Positions 7,508 through 16,413 of a stretch of DNA of 64,000 bases are shown piece by piece. The position numbers were made by a program, and so were the translations under genes. Location of the stretch: positions 62,001-126,000 of the forward strand of contig NZ_JABFAU010000001.1 in NCBI RefSeq assembly GCF_017168335.1, written 5' to 3'. The notes under the pieces were generated by a model, which was not told where the DNA came from, searched no databases, and saw only the letters and a program-made list of their open reading frames with translations. How positions within the stretch are numbered: position 1 is the stretch's first letter; the number at the start of each line of letters is the position of its first letter. This DNA is from Rhodococcus sp. KRD162 (GTDB lineage Bacteria; Actinomycetota; Actinomycetes; Mycobacteriales; Mycobacteriaceae).

Positions 7508-8948
7508 GTTGCTCACTGCCCGCGTGGCACGTCATGCCGGGAGTCACAATGCTGCGCTTGTCGACGCGACGGGCGAGATCACCTACCGCCGATTCTGGGA
7601 TCGAGTCGAGCGCACAGCTGGTGCCCTGGTGGGGATGCGGCGCATCGCAGTGTTGCCGACGTCCGATATCGGGTCGCTGGTCGTCGTGCTGGCGGCGATG
7701 CATGCAGGCGTGAGTGTCGTTCTGTTGCATCGGCATCTCGTGCCCAGCGAATTCGCCGAGGCGATGACGGTGTGCGAGCCGTCGCTGATCGCAGCGCACC
7801 CGCGCTCGCATGCACGGCTGCGCACCTGGGGCGCGCAGAACGTTCGGGCTCCGGCCGATCTCGCTACCGGTATTTCCGGCACCGTCGGTGGTCCTTCGCC
7901 GAGTTCGGAGCTTCTGGTGGGCATCACATCCGGAACCACCGGGCCACCCAAGTTGTTCGTGCGCAATCATGCGTCGTGGGCGGCGACGCTCGATCGCTCC
8001 GATGCCCTGTTCGATCTCGGTCCAGGCGATCGGGTGTCCGCACCCGGCACACTCGATCACACGCACTTCCTCTACGGCGCTGTGCATGGACTCACTCGTG
8101 GTGCGACGGTAGACCTGCGGGAGCCGGCAGCGGCTCTCGCCGACGCTGCGAGCCATCTGTATTCGGTACCCACCATTGCCTGGAACATCGCTCGTTCGGG
8201 ACGGCGATCGGCGAGTGTCCGTGAGGTGCTCTCGTCTGCGGCGCGGTGGGCGGAGTCGGGTCGAGAGGCACTGGCGACGGCCCTACCGAACGCAACAATG
8301 ACGCACTTCTACGGCGCATCGGAGTTGAGTTTCGTCTCGTACGACCGTCGAACTGCCGTCGGCGCGGAGGTGGAAGGCGCGTTGTTCGACGGCGTCGAGG
8401 TCGAGAGCAGGGACGAGCTGCTCTACGTCCGCAGTGACATGCTGTTCGACGGCTATCTGGGTCGTTCGGGGCAGCAGGAGTCGGTGGCCGGAGGACCGGA
8501 CGACGACGGGTGGATGACGGTCGGCGATCGTGGCAGTGTCGAACAGGGGCGACTGATCCTGCACGGCCGTGGCAGCGAGACGATCGTCCGGGCCGGGCTC
8601 AACGTCGAGTTGGTGCCGATCGAAGCGGCGCTGCTCGCAATTCCCGGTGTGCTCGAGGCCGGGGTGGTCGGGCTGCCCCACGACCGAGCCGGTGAGGAGC
8701 CTGCGGCCGGAGTTGTTGTTGCGCAGACCGATCCGATATCGGTGGCGCAGATTCGCCGCCACCTACGCACCGTGCTACCGGGGCCGAGCATGCCGGTGGT
8801 GATCGCCGCCGTGGATTCCCTGCCCCGAACACCACGCGGCAAGCTAGACCGTCACGCCTTGGGCGCAACCTTGGCCACGGTGCGGACCGTCGGCTCTCCC
8901 GATGCTCCTGTGACGACGAACCAGACGGTCAACGCGCCGCCGTCGTAG
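7491..8948 (+). CDS. AMP-dependent acid-CoA ligase-like enzyme, end of biotin operon
   Basis: A 485-residue ANL-superfamily enzyme. Motifs: YRRFWDRVERTAGALVG (N-terminal A1 area), P-loop VGITSGTTGPPKLFV near residue 143, HFYGASELSFV (A5), VGDRGSVEQGRLILHGRG (A7/A8) and PRTPRGKLDR (A10 Lys). It is not closely similar to the short ligase at the head of the operon, so the two probably do not duplicate each other. The start is GTG 7491 or GTG 7500; both overlap bioN, so expression is coupled to the transporter. Substrate unknown. The last 97 bp overlap the 3' end of the thioesterase gene on the opposite strand. Confidence 0.82.
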   Translation: MPNVSELLTARVARHAGSHNAALVDATGEITYRRFWDRVERTAGALVGMRRIAVLPTSDIGSLVVVLAAMHAGVSVVLLHRHLVPSEFAEAMTVCEPSLIAAHPRSHARLRTWGAQNVRAPADLATGISGTVGGPSPSSELLVGITSGTTGPPKLFVRNHASWAATLDRSDALFDLGPGDRVSAPGTLDHTHFLYGAVHGLTRGATVDLREPAAALADAASHLYSVPTIAWNIARSGRRSASVREVLSSAARWAESGREALATALPNATMTHFYGASELSFVSYDRRTAVGAEVEGALFDGVEVESRDELLYVRSDMLFDGYLGRSGQQESVAGGPDDDGWMTVGDRGSVEQGRLILHGRGSETIVRAGLNVELVPIEAALLAIPGVLEAGVVGLPHDRAGEEPAAGVVVAQTDPISVAQIRRHLRTVLPGPSMPVVIAAVDSLPRTPRGKLDRHALGATLATVRTVGSPDAPVTTNQTVNAPPS

Positions 8949-9643
8949 CGGTGGCGCAGGGAGACACGTTCGTGGCCGAGCACCGGGGTCAGATATTCGA
9001 TGACGGCGCGGTGCGGCGCGGCGGCCAGCTCCGGCAAGTCCACCAGCAGCTCCTCGATCGCATGCCAGTAGGCAGCATTGTTGAGGTGGTTGAACGGATC
9101 GATATCGGTTGCGCGCAAAGGAAAGTGGAGATCGGTGGGCGACTCGGTCGGCACCGGCTCGGTCAGCCATGCCTTCCATCGCAGCCGGTGCTGGTCGGTG
9201 GTTCGGGCCAGCATTTCCAGTGCCCCGTCGCTGATGCGCGTCGGCATCCCCGTGTCCTTGCTGATGTTGATCCAGAAGCCCTCGGTCTCGATGCGTCCGC
9301 CCTTCGGCGTCGTCAGCGCCACTCGCATGTTCGACCATCGCGTCGACATCGACGAGCACCACCGGCGCAGGTGCACACGATCCGGGAAGTGGATGGGTTC
9401 GATGACGTCGATGACGGTGCGCCGGACGATCCACATCGGGTCGGTCTTGCCGAGGGGAGTGGCGTCGAGGTTGTCGGTGCCGACGTCCTGTAGATAGCGG
9501 GCCACGCCGTCGAATCGGAGCCGATTGTTCGGATCGATGTCGCCCGTACGCACCGGCCAGCTGGTCTCGAAGCCCTCACCCGGCGGTGGCTCGGGAGCGA
9601 GTTCGTCGTCGAAGCCACCCGGTTCCACACGCGCATTGGTCAC
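8852..9643 (-). CDS. Acyl-ACP thioesterase family protein
   Basis: A 263-residue double hot-dog protein of the acyl-ACP thioesterase family (PF01643, FatA/FatB-like). The first hot-dog holds the catalytic-type RTGDIDPNNRLRFDGVARYLQDVGTDNL-like region (residues 31-58), and the second repeats the pattern as RATDIDPFNHLNNAAYWHAIEELL with an Asp, Asn and His set. Such enzymes release fatty acids from acyl carrier protein or CoA. It is convergent with the biotin operon and overlaps its last gene by 97 bp. Whether it acts with that operon is open; free acids it made could be substrates for the ligases. Confidence 0.82.
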   Translation of the reverse strand: MTNARVEPGGFDDELAPEPPPGEGFETSWPVRTGDIDPNNRLRFDGVARYLQDVGTDNLDATPLGKTDPMWIVRRTVIDVIEPIHFPDRVHLRRWCSSMSTRWSNMRVALTTPKGGRIETEGFWINISKDTGMPTRISDGALEMLARTTDQHRLRWKAWLTEPVPTESPTDLHFPLRATDIDPFNHLNNAAYWHAIEELLVDLPELAAAPHRAVIEYLTPVLGHERVSLRHRYDGGALTVWFVVTGASGEPTVRTVAKVAPKA

Positions 9644-9694
9644 GTTCGCACTCTACTCGGGCGCCCAGTACTCGGGCGCGCGCGATGCGCTGTG

Positions 9695-11215
9695 TCAGAT
9701 GATGTGGCGGGCTCGCATTCCGTCGAATACCGGTGCCACCCGGACGACGTCGCCGGTGGTGGGTGCATGCACCATCTGGCCGTTGCCCATGTAGATCGCC
9801 ACGTGGCCCGGGCCCGCAGGTCCCCAGTTTCCGAAGAGGAGATCACCGGGTTGGGCGAGTTCCATCGGAACCTCGGTGCCGACGTTCCACTGCGTCTCCG
9901 ACGTGCGGGGCAGTGTCACTTTTCCGCCCGATGCCTTGAACAGGGCGTACGAGGTCAGTCCGGAGCAGTCGAATCCTCCGCCGGAGGGCCCGTTGATGTT
10001 TCCGCCTCCCCAGACATAGGGCAGTCCCAGGTAGTCCATCGCCAATTGCACTGCCCGGCCACCGATTCCGGTGAGATCGAGACCGGCGAACGGGGTCAGG
10101 ATCGCGGCGAACTGTGCCTCGGTCGCCCGGATGCGTGCCACATACGGCTTGGTCTGCGTCTCGTAATCGACTGTGCCCGATGGCATACCGCCGGAACGCA
10201 GCACCGCTCCCGCCCCCGCGTTGTACCCGGCGAGAGTCAGGTCGAGCGTATCGCCGGATACCTTGCCCTCACGCTTCCAACCTTCGACCTGCCCGTAGAT
10301 ATCGCACAGCAATGTGCCCGACGCCATCACCGCGTCACCGATGCTGTTGACGTCGACGACGCCGTTTCCGTCGTAGTCCTTGCCGTAGGTCGCCCAGGTG
10401 CTCGGCATGAATTGCCCTGGTCCTCGCGCGCCGGTACTCGAGACCGGCGCGGTAGGGCCGTACCTGAAACCGTTTTCGGCGGCGTAGAGGGCGGCAATCG
10501 TGGTGGCTTTGACACCCCCGCAGATGGTGCCTGCCTTCTGCAGCCACGGCACGAAGGCGGTGATGGCTCCCACCGGACTCAGGTTGATGCCGGTGAACGT
10601 CGCAGGCTGCCCGGGGAACAATGCGCGCCGAATGGCCTCGGCCGAGGCCATGAATGCGGTCTGGGTGGCGAGATCGACGGCGGAATACGTCCGCCCGGCG
10701 AACTGCACCGCACCTGTGCCGAGGGCGGCGGCAGCGGTGGACAGCGGATTCGGCGTCGCTGCATTCGGCGTCGCTGCATTCGAGGAGAACACACTGAACG
10801 GAAGCGGGGCGTTGGACTGGGCCGCCGGAGCAGTCGTCGCCGCAGTTGCGCCGCCAGGGGTTTCGGCTGCCGTGCCCGGGGCCGAGTCGGGTGCGGTCGC
10901 GTCGGCATCCGCAGTCTCGATCTCGGCGACCGTCGGAAGATCGGGGAGCATCGGTTCGACGGCGGTGTGCAGTCCCTCGGCGGCGTCGGTCAGTGTGCGG
11001 TCGGCAACCTCTGCGGCGGGCTCGGGCATGCTGCCCAGCAGTTCGTCCCACTGATCGGTCATGGTCTTCGCTTGGTCTTCGGCGGTGGCCGCGATATCAG
11101 CGGCCTGGTCCTTCACCGTCTGATTCTGTAACGGAGCCGGGGCGTCCGTTCCAGCGACGGCACCCGCGGCGGACACGATGACGGCAACGATGACTGCGAT
11201 GGGATCGCCTGCCAT
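9695..11215 (-). CDS. Secreted lytic transglycosylase / NlpC-P60 peptidoglycan hydrolase
   Basis: A 506-residue exported wall hydrolase. An N-terminal hydrophobic stretch (AVIVAVIVSAAGAVAG) works as signal or anchor. About 170 residues of Ala/Thr/Pro-rich, low-complexity linker follow, including NAATPNAATPN. An SLT-type transglycosylase domain at about 215-370 has the catalytic Glu in LYAAENGF and GARGPGQFMPSTW. The C-terminal NlpC/P60 domain (about 380-506) has Cys in GGGFDCSGLTSYAL, His in GPGHVAIYMG and a last polar His in MVHAP. The pairing of glycan and peptide cleavage suggests a role in daughter-cell separation, as for RipA-like proteins. I looked for a c-di-AMP riboswitch in the 120 bp upstream and did not find one. 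Confidence 0.9.
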   Translation of the reverse strand: MAGDPIAVIVAVIVSAAGAVAGTDAPAPLQNQTVKDQAADIAATAEDQAKTMTDQWDELLGSMPEPAAEVADRTLTDAAEGLHTAVEPMLPDLPTVAEIETADADATAPDSAPGTAAETPGGATAATTAPAAQSNAPLPFSVFSSNAATPNAATPNPLSTAAAALGTGAVQFAGRTYSAVDLATQTAFMASAEAIRRALFPGQPATFTGINLSPVGAITAFVPWLQKAGTICGGVKATTIAALYAAENGFRYGPTAPVSSTGARGPGQFMPSTWATYGKDYDGNGVVDVNSIGDAVMASGTLLCDIYGQVEGWKREGKVSGDTLDLTLAGYNAGAGAVLRSGGMPSGTVDYETQTKPYVARIRATEAQFAAILTPFAGLDLTGIGGRAVQLAMDYLGLPYVWGGGNINGPSGGGFDCSGLTSYALFKASGGKVTLPRTSETQWNVGTEVPMELAQPGDLLFGNWGPAGPGHVAIYMGNGQMVHAPTTGDVVRVAPVFDGMRARHII

Positions 11216-11335
11216 GTATCGACTCCTGCTACTCGAACGATCTCCCCCGAGCCAGCAGGTGTGATCAGGCTCACTCGGGTGCTGTACCCATCATGCACGG
11301 TGAGGCCGATCGACTCATGAGAACTGCGAAACTGT

Positions 11336-11902
11336 TCAGAACAGGGACGCCCAATAGTCCGAGAAGCGGATCCCGATGAGCGCGATGACGATTGCGTACC
11401 ACACAGCCAGCAGGGTCCACCGCCATTCGAGAAAGAGACGGCCGACGGTGCCGGGGTTCTCGCGCGTGATCAGTCGGCTCAGGGCCAAGACGAACAGCGG
11501 CATCGTCACCGTCCACACGACCATGCAGTAAGGGCACAGCGCATTGATCGTGTACAGGCTCTCGAAGATCAGCCAGTGGATGAACACCTCACCCAGCAAC
11601 AGGCCCGCGCTCATTCCCAGCCAGAACCAGTGGGGCAGTTCGATGCGGCCGAGCAGCAGAACGCCTGCCACGAGTGCGACCGAGAATGCGACGATGCCCA
11701 GGATGGGGTTGGGAAATCCGAACAGCGCCGCCTGCTTGGTCACCATCACCGAACCGCAGGAGAGCACGGGGTTCAGGCTGCAGGACGGCACGTACGACGC
11801 GTCCTCGAGCAACTTGATGCGCTCGATGGTCAGCGTCAGCGCGGCGAGCAGACCGAGAGCGCTGAAGGCAGTGAAAACTACCGCACCGGCGCGGGCCTTC
11901 AT
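11336..11902 (-). CDS. Vitamin K epoxide reductase (VKOR) family protein
   Basis: A 188-residue four- to five-helix membrane protein. It carries the redox pair CPYC near residue 122 (NALCPYCMVVW) and the loop Cys pair of PSCSLNPVLSCGS near residues 40-50, with a conserved Ser/Trp environment. In actinobacteria VKOR replaces DsbB: it reoxidises DsbA and passes electrons to menaquinone. The gene lies 2 bp downstream of a DsbA-like gene, so the two form a complete extracytoplasmic disulfide-forming unit. Confidence 0.92.
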   Translation of the reverse strand: MKARAGAVVFTAFSALGLLAALTLTIERIKLLEDASYVPSCSLNPVLSCGSVMVTKQAALFGFPNPILGIVAFSVALVAGVLLLGRIELPHWFWLGMSAGLLLGEVFIHWLIFESLYTINALCPYCMVVWTVTMPLFVLALSRLITRENPGTVGRLFLEWRWTLLAVWYAIVIALIGIRFSDYWASLF

Positions 11903-11904
11903 GG

Positions 11905-12675
11905 TCAGTTGCCGGCCGCGGCCGCTGCCGCCAGGATGTTCTCCGGCGTCGGGTTACTGATCTCGGTGCCGTTCACGCGCACGTTCGGCGTCCCGTTGAT
12001 GCCCTCGCTGATGACGGACTGCGTCTGGCTGGTGACCCAATCGGTGTAGCTGCCATCGGTGATGCACGACGCGGTTTCGGGGGAGTCGGCTCTTGCCGAT
12101 GCCGCGATGGCGACGAGCTCGTCATCGGGCAGGCCGGTGCCGTTCTCGGGCGGCTGCTTCTCGAACATCGTCGTGTGCCAGTTCATCCAGCTGTCTCGAT
12201 CGTTCTCGGCGACGCAGATCGAGGCATTTGCCGCCCGCGTCGAGTACATCGCGCCGTTGGAGAAGCGGTCGAGGATCGCAATGGGGCGGTAGTCCACGGC
12301 GACGTTGCCTGCGTCGGCCAGCTGCTGAAGTGTCGATCCGCTGGTGGACTCGAAGGCCTTGCACGCCGGGCACTGGAAGTCCTCGACGACGCTGATCACG
12401 GTGGTGGCATCGGGATTGCCGAAGCGGATGGCCCCGTTGTCGGTCAGGGAGGTGGGCGTCAGTTGTGGCCCCTGAGCGGAGCTCGTGGCGGTCGACGCGT
12501 CGCCCGACGTCGACCTGTTGTTGACGATGAACAGAGCAATTGCCGCTACCAGAGCAATCAGAACCACGGCGACGAGGATCTGAATCAGGGTGCGGCGGTT
12601 CTTGTCGCCGTTCTGCATGGCCCTGATGTCTTTGGATGCCCCGTTGCCTTTGGAGGCTTTTTTGCTCGTGTTCAC
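11905..12675 (-). CDS. Membrane-anchored DsbA-like thiol oxidoreductase
   Basis: A 256-residue protein with a basic N-terminus, one membrane helix (LIQILVAVVLIALVAAIALFIV, shortened here to its core VVLIALVAAIALF, about residues 37-49), then an extracytoplasmic thioredoxin fold of the Thioredoxin_4/DsbA type. The active site is FQCPACKAF near residue 109 and the cis-Pro loop is GTPNVRVNG. It introduces disulfides into exported proteins and would be recycled by the VKOR encoded directly downstream. It follows aroQ by 46 bp on the same strand. Confidence 0.92.
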   Translation of the reverse strand: MNTSKKASKGNGASKDIRAMQNGDKNRRTLIQILVAVVLIALVAAIALFIVNNRSTSGDASTATSSAQGPQLTPTSLTDNGAIRFGNPDATTVISVVEDFQCPACKAFESTSGSTLQQLADAGNVAVDYRPIAILDRFSNGAMYSTRAANASICVAENDRDSWMNWHTTMFEKQPPENGTGLPDDELVAIAASARADSPETASCITDGSYTDWVTSQTQSVISEGINGTPNVRVNGTEISNPTPENILAAAAAAGN

Positions 12676-12721
12676 GCGGCCAGTGTAGGCAGTCGATCCT
12701 GAGCACTTGATGAGAGCTGGG

Positions 12722-13171
12722 TCAACCGAGGAGAGTGGCGAGCCGTTCGATGGCGAATCGGTACCCGTCGATCCCGAGTCCGGCGATGACGCCGCTGGCG
12801 ATAGGGGAGACGAACGAGTGGTGCCGAAACTCCTCGCGGGCGTGCACGTTGCTGATATGGACCTCGATGATCGGCACTTCGGGGATGACGAGGGCGTCGC
12901 GCAGCGCCACGGAGGTATGGGTCAATCCGCCCGGGTTGATGACGATGCCCGACGCCACCCCGCGGGCCTGGTGGATCCAGTCGATGAGCTGGCCTTCGTG
13001 GTTGGACTGTTCGGCGGTGACGGTGAGGCCGTGGGCAGCAGCGGACTGCTCGCACAGCGCGACGATGTCGGCGAGGGTGGCGTGGCCGTACACCTGCGGC
13101 TGCCGAGTGCCGAGCATGTTCAGATTCGGACCGTTGAGTACCAGCACCTGCTTGGCCAAGACGTCACTCAC
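12722..13171 (-). CDS. aroQ: Type II 3-dehydroquinate dehydratase
   Basis: A 149-residue cytosolic enzyme of the shikimate pathway that converts 3-dehydroquinate to 3-dehydroshikimate. Family hallmarks are all visible: [19 protein letters not shown] with the catalytic Tyr loop, [30 protein letters not shown], the His of VEVHISN-like text ([19 protein letters not shown]) and the closing [11 protein letters not shown]. Length matches the 145-150 residue dodecameric type. Start GTG 13171. First gene of the aroQ-dsbA-VKOR run on the minus strand. Confidence 0.96.
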   Translation of the reverse strand: MSDVLAKQVLVLNGPNLNMLGTRQPQVYGHATLADIVALCEQSAAAHGLTVTAEQSNHEGQLIDWIHQARGVASGIVINPGGLTHTSVALRDALVIPEVPIIEVHISNVHAREEFRHHSFVSPIASGVIAGLGIDGYRFAIERLATLLG

Positions 13172-13249
13172 TTTCTTGCCGCGAACAAATCTGGAAAATG
13201 CGTACTACCGGGTCCGATCCTTGCACAGTGGTGTTGACACAATCGTCCC

Positions 13250-14542
13250 GTGAGTACTGGACGGTCCGTGTGGCTGGTGTGGGGCATCGGTGTGTTCGCC
13301 TACGTGGTCGGGGTGCTGCATCGGACGTCGTTCGGGGTCGCCGGGCTCAGCGCTGCGGATCGGTTCTCGGTGTCACCGTCGCTGCTGTCCTCGTTCGTGG
13401 TGCTTCAGGTGATCGTGTACGCGGGGATGCAGATCCCGGCCGGGGTGTTGCTGGACCGGATCGGATCACGACGGATGATCGCGGCGGGCGCGTTGATCAT
13501 GGGGTCGGCGCAGATCACGTTGGCGCTCACCGATTCGCTGCCGGTCGCGGTTGCCGCGCGCGCCTTGGTCGGCGTGGGTGACGCACTCACCTTCGTCTCG
13601 GTGCTTCGCTTGGTACCGCACTGGTTCTCGCCGCGTCGGGTGCCGATCGTCTCCCAGTTGACCGGTCTGCTGGGGCAACTCGGGCAGGTGCTCTCGGCGG
13701 TTCCGTTCCTGATTCTGTTGAACGGCCCGGGCTGGACGTTCGCGTTCGGCAGCGCGGCAGCGTTGGGACTGCTCGCTCTCGTGCTGGTGCTCGCGTTCGT
13801 TCGAGATCGCCCGGACGGTGGAGCGGTGACCGCGGAACCCCAGTCGGCGTCGCTGCGGAGCACCCTTGCCTCCATCGTTGCGGTGTGGCGCCGGCCGGGA
13901 ACCCGGCTCGGCTTCTTCTCCCACATGGGCACCCAGTTCTCGATCACGGTGTTCGCGTTGCTGTGGGGGGTGCCGTACCTGACCTCGGCGCAAGGGCTGT
14001 CGGCGTCGACGGCCGGTGCGTTGCTGACGGTGTCGGTGCTGTCCGCGGTGGCGTCGGGCATCGTCTTGGGGTTGCTCACCGGGCGTTATCCGATGCGACG
14101 GTCGTGGCTGGTGCTGGCGATCATGATCAGTAACGCCACGATGTGGGCGATCGTGTTGGCGCTACCAGGTCCTGCTCCGCTGTGGTTGTTGGTGCTGCTC
14201 GTGGTGGTGATCTCGGTGGGTGGCCCCGGTTCGGTGATCGGCTTCGACTACGCCCGCACGTTCAATCCGAGTGCCAATCTGGGGACGGCGCAGGGGATGG
14301 TGAACATCGGCGGTTTCTCGGCGTCGCTGTTGGTCATCGCTGCGATCGGCTGGATTCTCGATGCGGCGGGCGGCTACTCCTTCGACGCCTTTCGGTTGGC
14401 GATGCTCGCTCAGTTCCCGGTGTGGATCGTCGCCATCATCGGTGTTCTGTCGACGCGTCGGGAGACCAGGAAGGTGCTCGCTGCGGAGGGCATCCACCCG
14501 CACACGATGCGTGAGGTGCGTGACCGAATCAGGGGTAGGTGA
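13250..14542 (+). CDS. MFS transporter (12-helix type)
   Basis: A 430-residue major facilitator protein with about 12 hydrophobic helices. The loop 2-3 signature is GVLLDRIGSRRMIAAGALIMG and the first helix reads VWGIGVFAYVVGVLHRTSFGVAG. The C-terminal cytoplasmic tail is short and basic. This subgroup resembles nitrate/oxalate-like or sugar-acid MFS permeases, but the substrate cannot be told. Divergent from aroQ. No regulator gene is next to it. ATG is absent; GTG 13250 gives the family-typical N-terminus. Confidence 0.85.
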   Translation: MSTGRSVWLVWGIGVFAYVVGVLHRTSFGVAGLSAADRFSVSPSLLSSFVVLQVIVYAGMQIPAGVLLDRIGSRRMIAAGALIMGSAQITLALTDSLPVAVAARALVGVGDALTFVSVLRLVPHWFSPRRVPIVSQLTGLLGQLGQVLSAVPFLILLNGPGWTFAFGSAAALGLLALVLVLAFVRDRPDGGAVTAEPQSASLRSTLASIVAVWRRPGTRLGFFSHMGTQFSITVFALLWGVPYLTSAQGLSASTAGALLTVSVLSAVASGIVLGLLTGRYPMRRSWLVLAIMISNATMWAIVLALPGPAPLWLLVLLVVVISVGGPGSVIGFDYARTFNPSANLGTAQGMVNIGGFSASLLVIAAIGWILDAAGGYSFDAFRLAMLAQFPVWIVAIIGVLSTRRETRKVLAAEGIHPHTMREVRDRIRGR

Positions 14543-14648
14543 ACGACCTCCCGATATCTCGTTGCACCGATGCGATTCTGCGCGCATGCTGTTGGTCCAA
14601 TATCGTTGCAGGACACAAGCAAGCATTACGTAAAGGTGTATTAAAGAG

Positions 14649-16343
14649 ATGGTTACCGAGCGAGAAGCGACTCCCGTGAGCGGCGAGTATTCGCACCGTC
14701 AGATCATGACCATTCTGTCCGGCCTGATGATGGGCATGTTCCTCGCTGCCCTCGACCAGACCATCGTGTCGACATCGGTCCGCACCATCGCCGACGACCT
14801 GAACGGGTTCTCGGTCCTTGCCTGGGTCACCACGGCGTACCTGATCACCTCGACGGTGTCCACCCCGTTGTACGGCAAGCTCTCGGACCTCTACGGCCGC
14901 AAGCCGTTCTTCATGGCGGCCATCTCGATCTTCGTCATCGGGTCCATGCTGTGCGGTATCGCGACGTCGATGTACGAGCTCGCCGCATTCCGCGCCATCC
15001 AGGGACTCGGTGCCGGTGGACTGATGTCGATGGCGTTGGCGATCATCGGCGATATCGTGCCGCCCCGAGAACGAGCCAAGTATCAGGGTTACTTCCTGGC
15101 GGTGTTCGGCACGTCGAGTGTGCTCGGCCCGGTGATCGGCGGACTCCTGGCCGGGCAGTCGTCGATCCTCGGGATCACGGGCTGGCGTTGGGTTTTCTAC
15201 ATCAACGTCCCGTTCGGCATCATCGCGCTCATCGTCGTCTGGCGGGTGCTGAATCTGCCGGTGTACCGGCGTGAGGCGCGCGTCGACTGGTGGGGCGCTC
15301 TACTACTCGGTGTGGGCCTGGTGCCGCTGCTCATCATCGCCGAGCAAGGACGCGTGTGGGGCTGGAGTTCGCCGCGCGCCCTGCTGTGCTTCGGAGTCGG
15401 CATCGTGGGCGTCCTCGCCTTCGTGCTCGCGGAGATCAAGATGGGCGACGACGCGTTGATCCCGATGCGGTTCTTCCGAAACCCATTGTTCTCGTTGTGT
15501 ATTGCTGTCAGCGTCATCGCGGGTGCCGCCATGTTCGGCGGCATCTCACTGCTGCCGCAGTACCTGCAGGTGGTCAAGGGATCCTCGCCGACGCTGGCCG
15601 GTTATCAGACCTTGCCGCTCGTCGGAGCTCTGATGATCGCCTCGATCGTGTCGGGTCGGTTGATCTCGAAGACGGGACGCTACAAGATCTTTCCGATCGT
15701 CGGCACCGCGCTGATGGCCGTTGCGATGTTCATCTTCCACTACGTCCATGCCGACACCCCGTTGTGGCAGACGATGGTCGTGATGGGCCTGTTCGGTCTC
15801 GGCCTCGGGTCGATGATGCAGCCGCTGACACTGGCGATCCAGAATGCGATGCCGCCCAAGGACATGGGTGTATCCACCTCTGCCGCAACGTTCTTCAGGC
15901 AGATCGGCGCGACGGTCGGCGTTGCGGTGTTCCTGTCGATGCTGTTCACGCAGCTCACCCCGAAGACGGGGGACGCACTGATGGCCGCGAGTTCGAAGCC
16001 GGCATTCCAGCAGGCGGTGCAGAGTGCGGCAGGCAGTTCCGATCCACTCGAATCCGGCTTCGCTCGGGCGATCGCCTCGGGTGATGCCTCGGTCCCAGGC
16101 AGTGCGTTGCAGGACAGCTCGTTCATCCAGAAGCTCGAACCCGCACTCGCCGAGCCTTTCCGCATCGGGTTCTCCGACGCCATGGACTACGTGTTCCTGG
16201 CCGTGTCGATTCTGATGGTCCTCGGATTCGTACTGGTGCTCTTTCTGAAGGAGGTTCCGCTGCGCACGCAATCGGGACTGGCTGCAGCTCGGCAGCAGCG
16301 GGACGAGGAGGCCAGTGCGGCCGAACAGGCAGGGGAGAAGTAA
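14649..16343 (+). CDS. DHA2-family (14-helix) multidrug MFS exporter
   Basis: A 564-residue EmrB/QacA-type proton antiporter. Motif D1-like MGMFLAALDQTIVSTSVRTIADDL opens helix 1, LYGKLSDLYGRKPFFMAA is motif A, GLGAGGLMSMALAIIGDIVPPRERAK is the antiporter motif C area, and SSVLGPVIGGLLAG follows. A soluble insertion (about residues 435-490) precedes the last helices. AAAGAG just before ATG 14649 is a plausible RBS. Substrates are likely lipophilic drugs or cell-envelope lipids, as in mycolata homologues; no cognate regulator is adjacent. Confidence 0.9.
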   Translation: MVTEREATPVSGEYSHRQIMTILSGLMMGMFLAALDQTIVSTSVRTIADDLNGFSVLAWVTTAYLITSTVSTPLYGKLSDLYGRKPFFMAAISIFVIGSMLCGIATSMYELAAFRAIQGLGAGGLMSMALAIIGDIVPPRERAKYQGYFLAVFGTSSVLGPVIGGLLAGQSSILGITGWRWVFYINVPFGIIALIVVWRVLNLPVYRREARVDWWGALLLGVGLVPLLIIAEQGRVWGWSSPRALLCFGVGIVGVLAFVLAEIKMGDDALIPMRFFRNPLFSLCIAVSVIAGAAMFGGISLLPQYLQVVKGSSPTLAGYQTLPLVGALMIASIVSGRLISKTGRYKIFPIVGTALMAVAMFIFHYVHADTPLWQTMVVMGLFGLGLGSMMQPLTLAIQNAMPPKDMGVSTSAATFFRQIGATVGVAVFLSMLFTQLTPKTGDALMAASSKPAFQQAVQSAAGSSDPLESGFARAIASGDASVPGSALQDSSFIQKLEPALAEPFRIGFSDAMDYVFLAVSILMVLGFVLVLFLKEVPLRTQSGLAAARQQRDEEASAAEQAGEK

Positions 16344-16368
16344 GAGGGCACGCGAGGTGCTCTGACGA

Positions 16369-16399
16369 GGCCCGGCCCGGTTACTTCCGCGGCCGGGCC
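16369..16399 (+). terminator. Putative terminator after the DHA2 exporter
   Basis: Perfect 9-bp stem GGCCCGGCC (16369-16377) and GGCCGGGCC (16391-16399) with a 13-nt loop, 25 bp after the exporter stop, followed by a weak T-containing stretch. It ends only 14 bp before the start of the next gene. Confidence 0.5.
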
Positions 16400-16413
16400 C
16401 GGTCTGTTTCGAT

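Noticed and set aside
11216-11335. Cyclic di-AMP (ydaO) riboswitch before the NlpC/P60 gene
   Set aside because: Such riboswitches often precede wall hydrolases in actinobacteria, but the conserved core blocks were not found and the gap is short.
13172-13249. TTGACA near 13228 as MFS promoter
   Set aside because: No acceptable -10 at proper spacing before the start codon; left unannotated.
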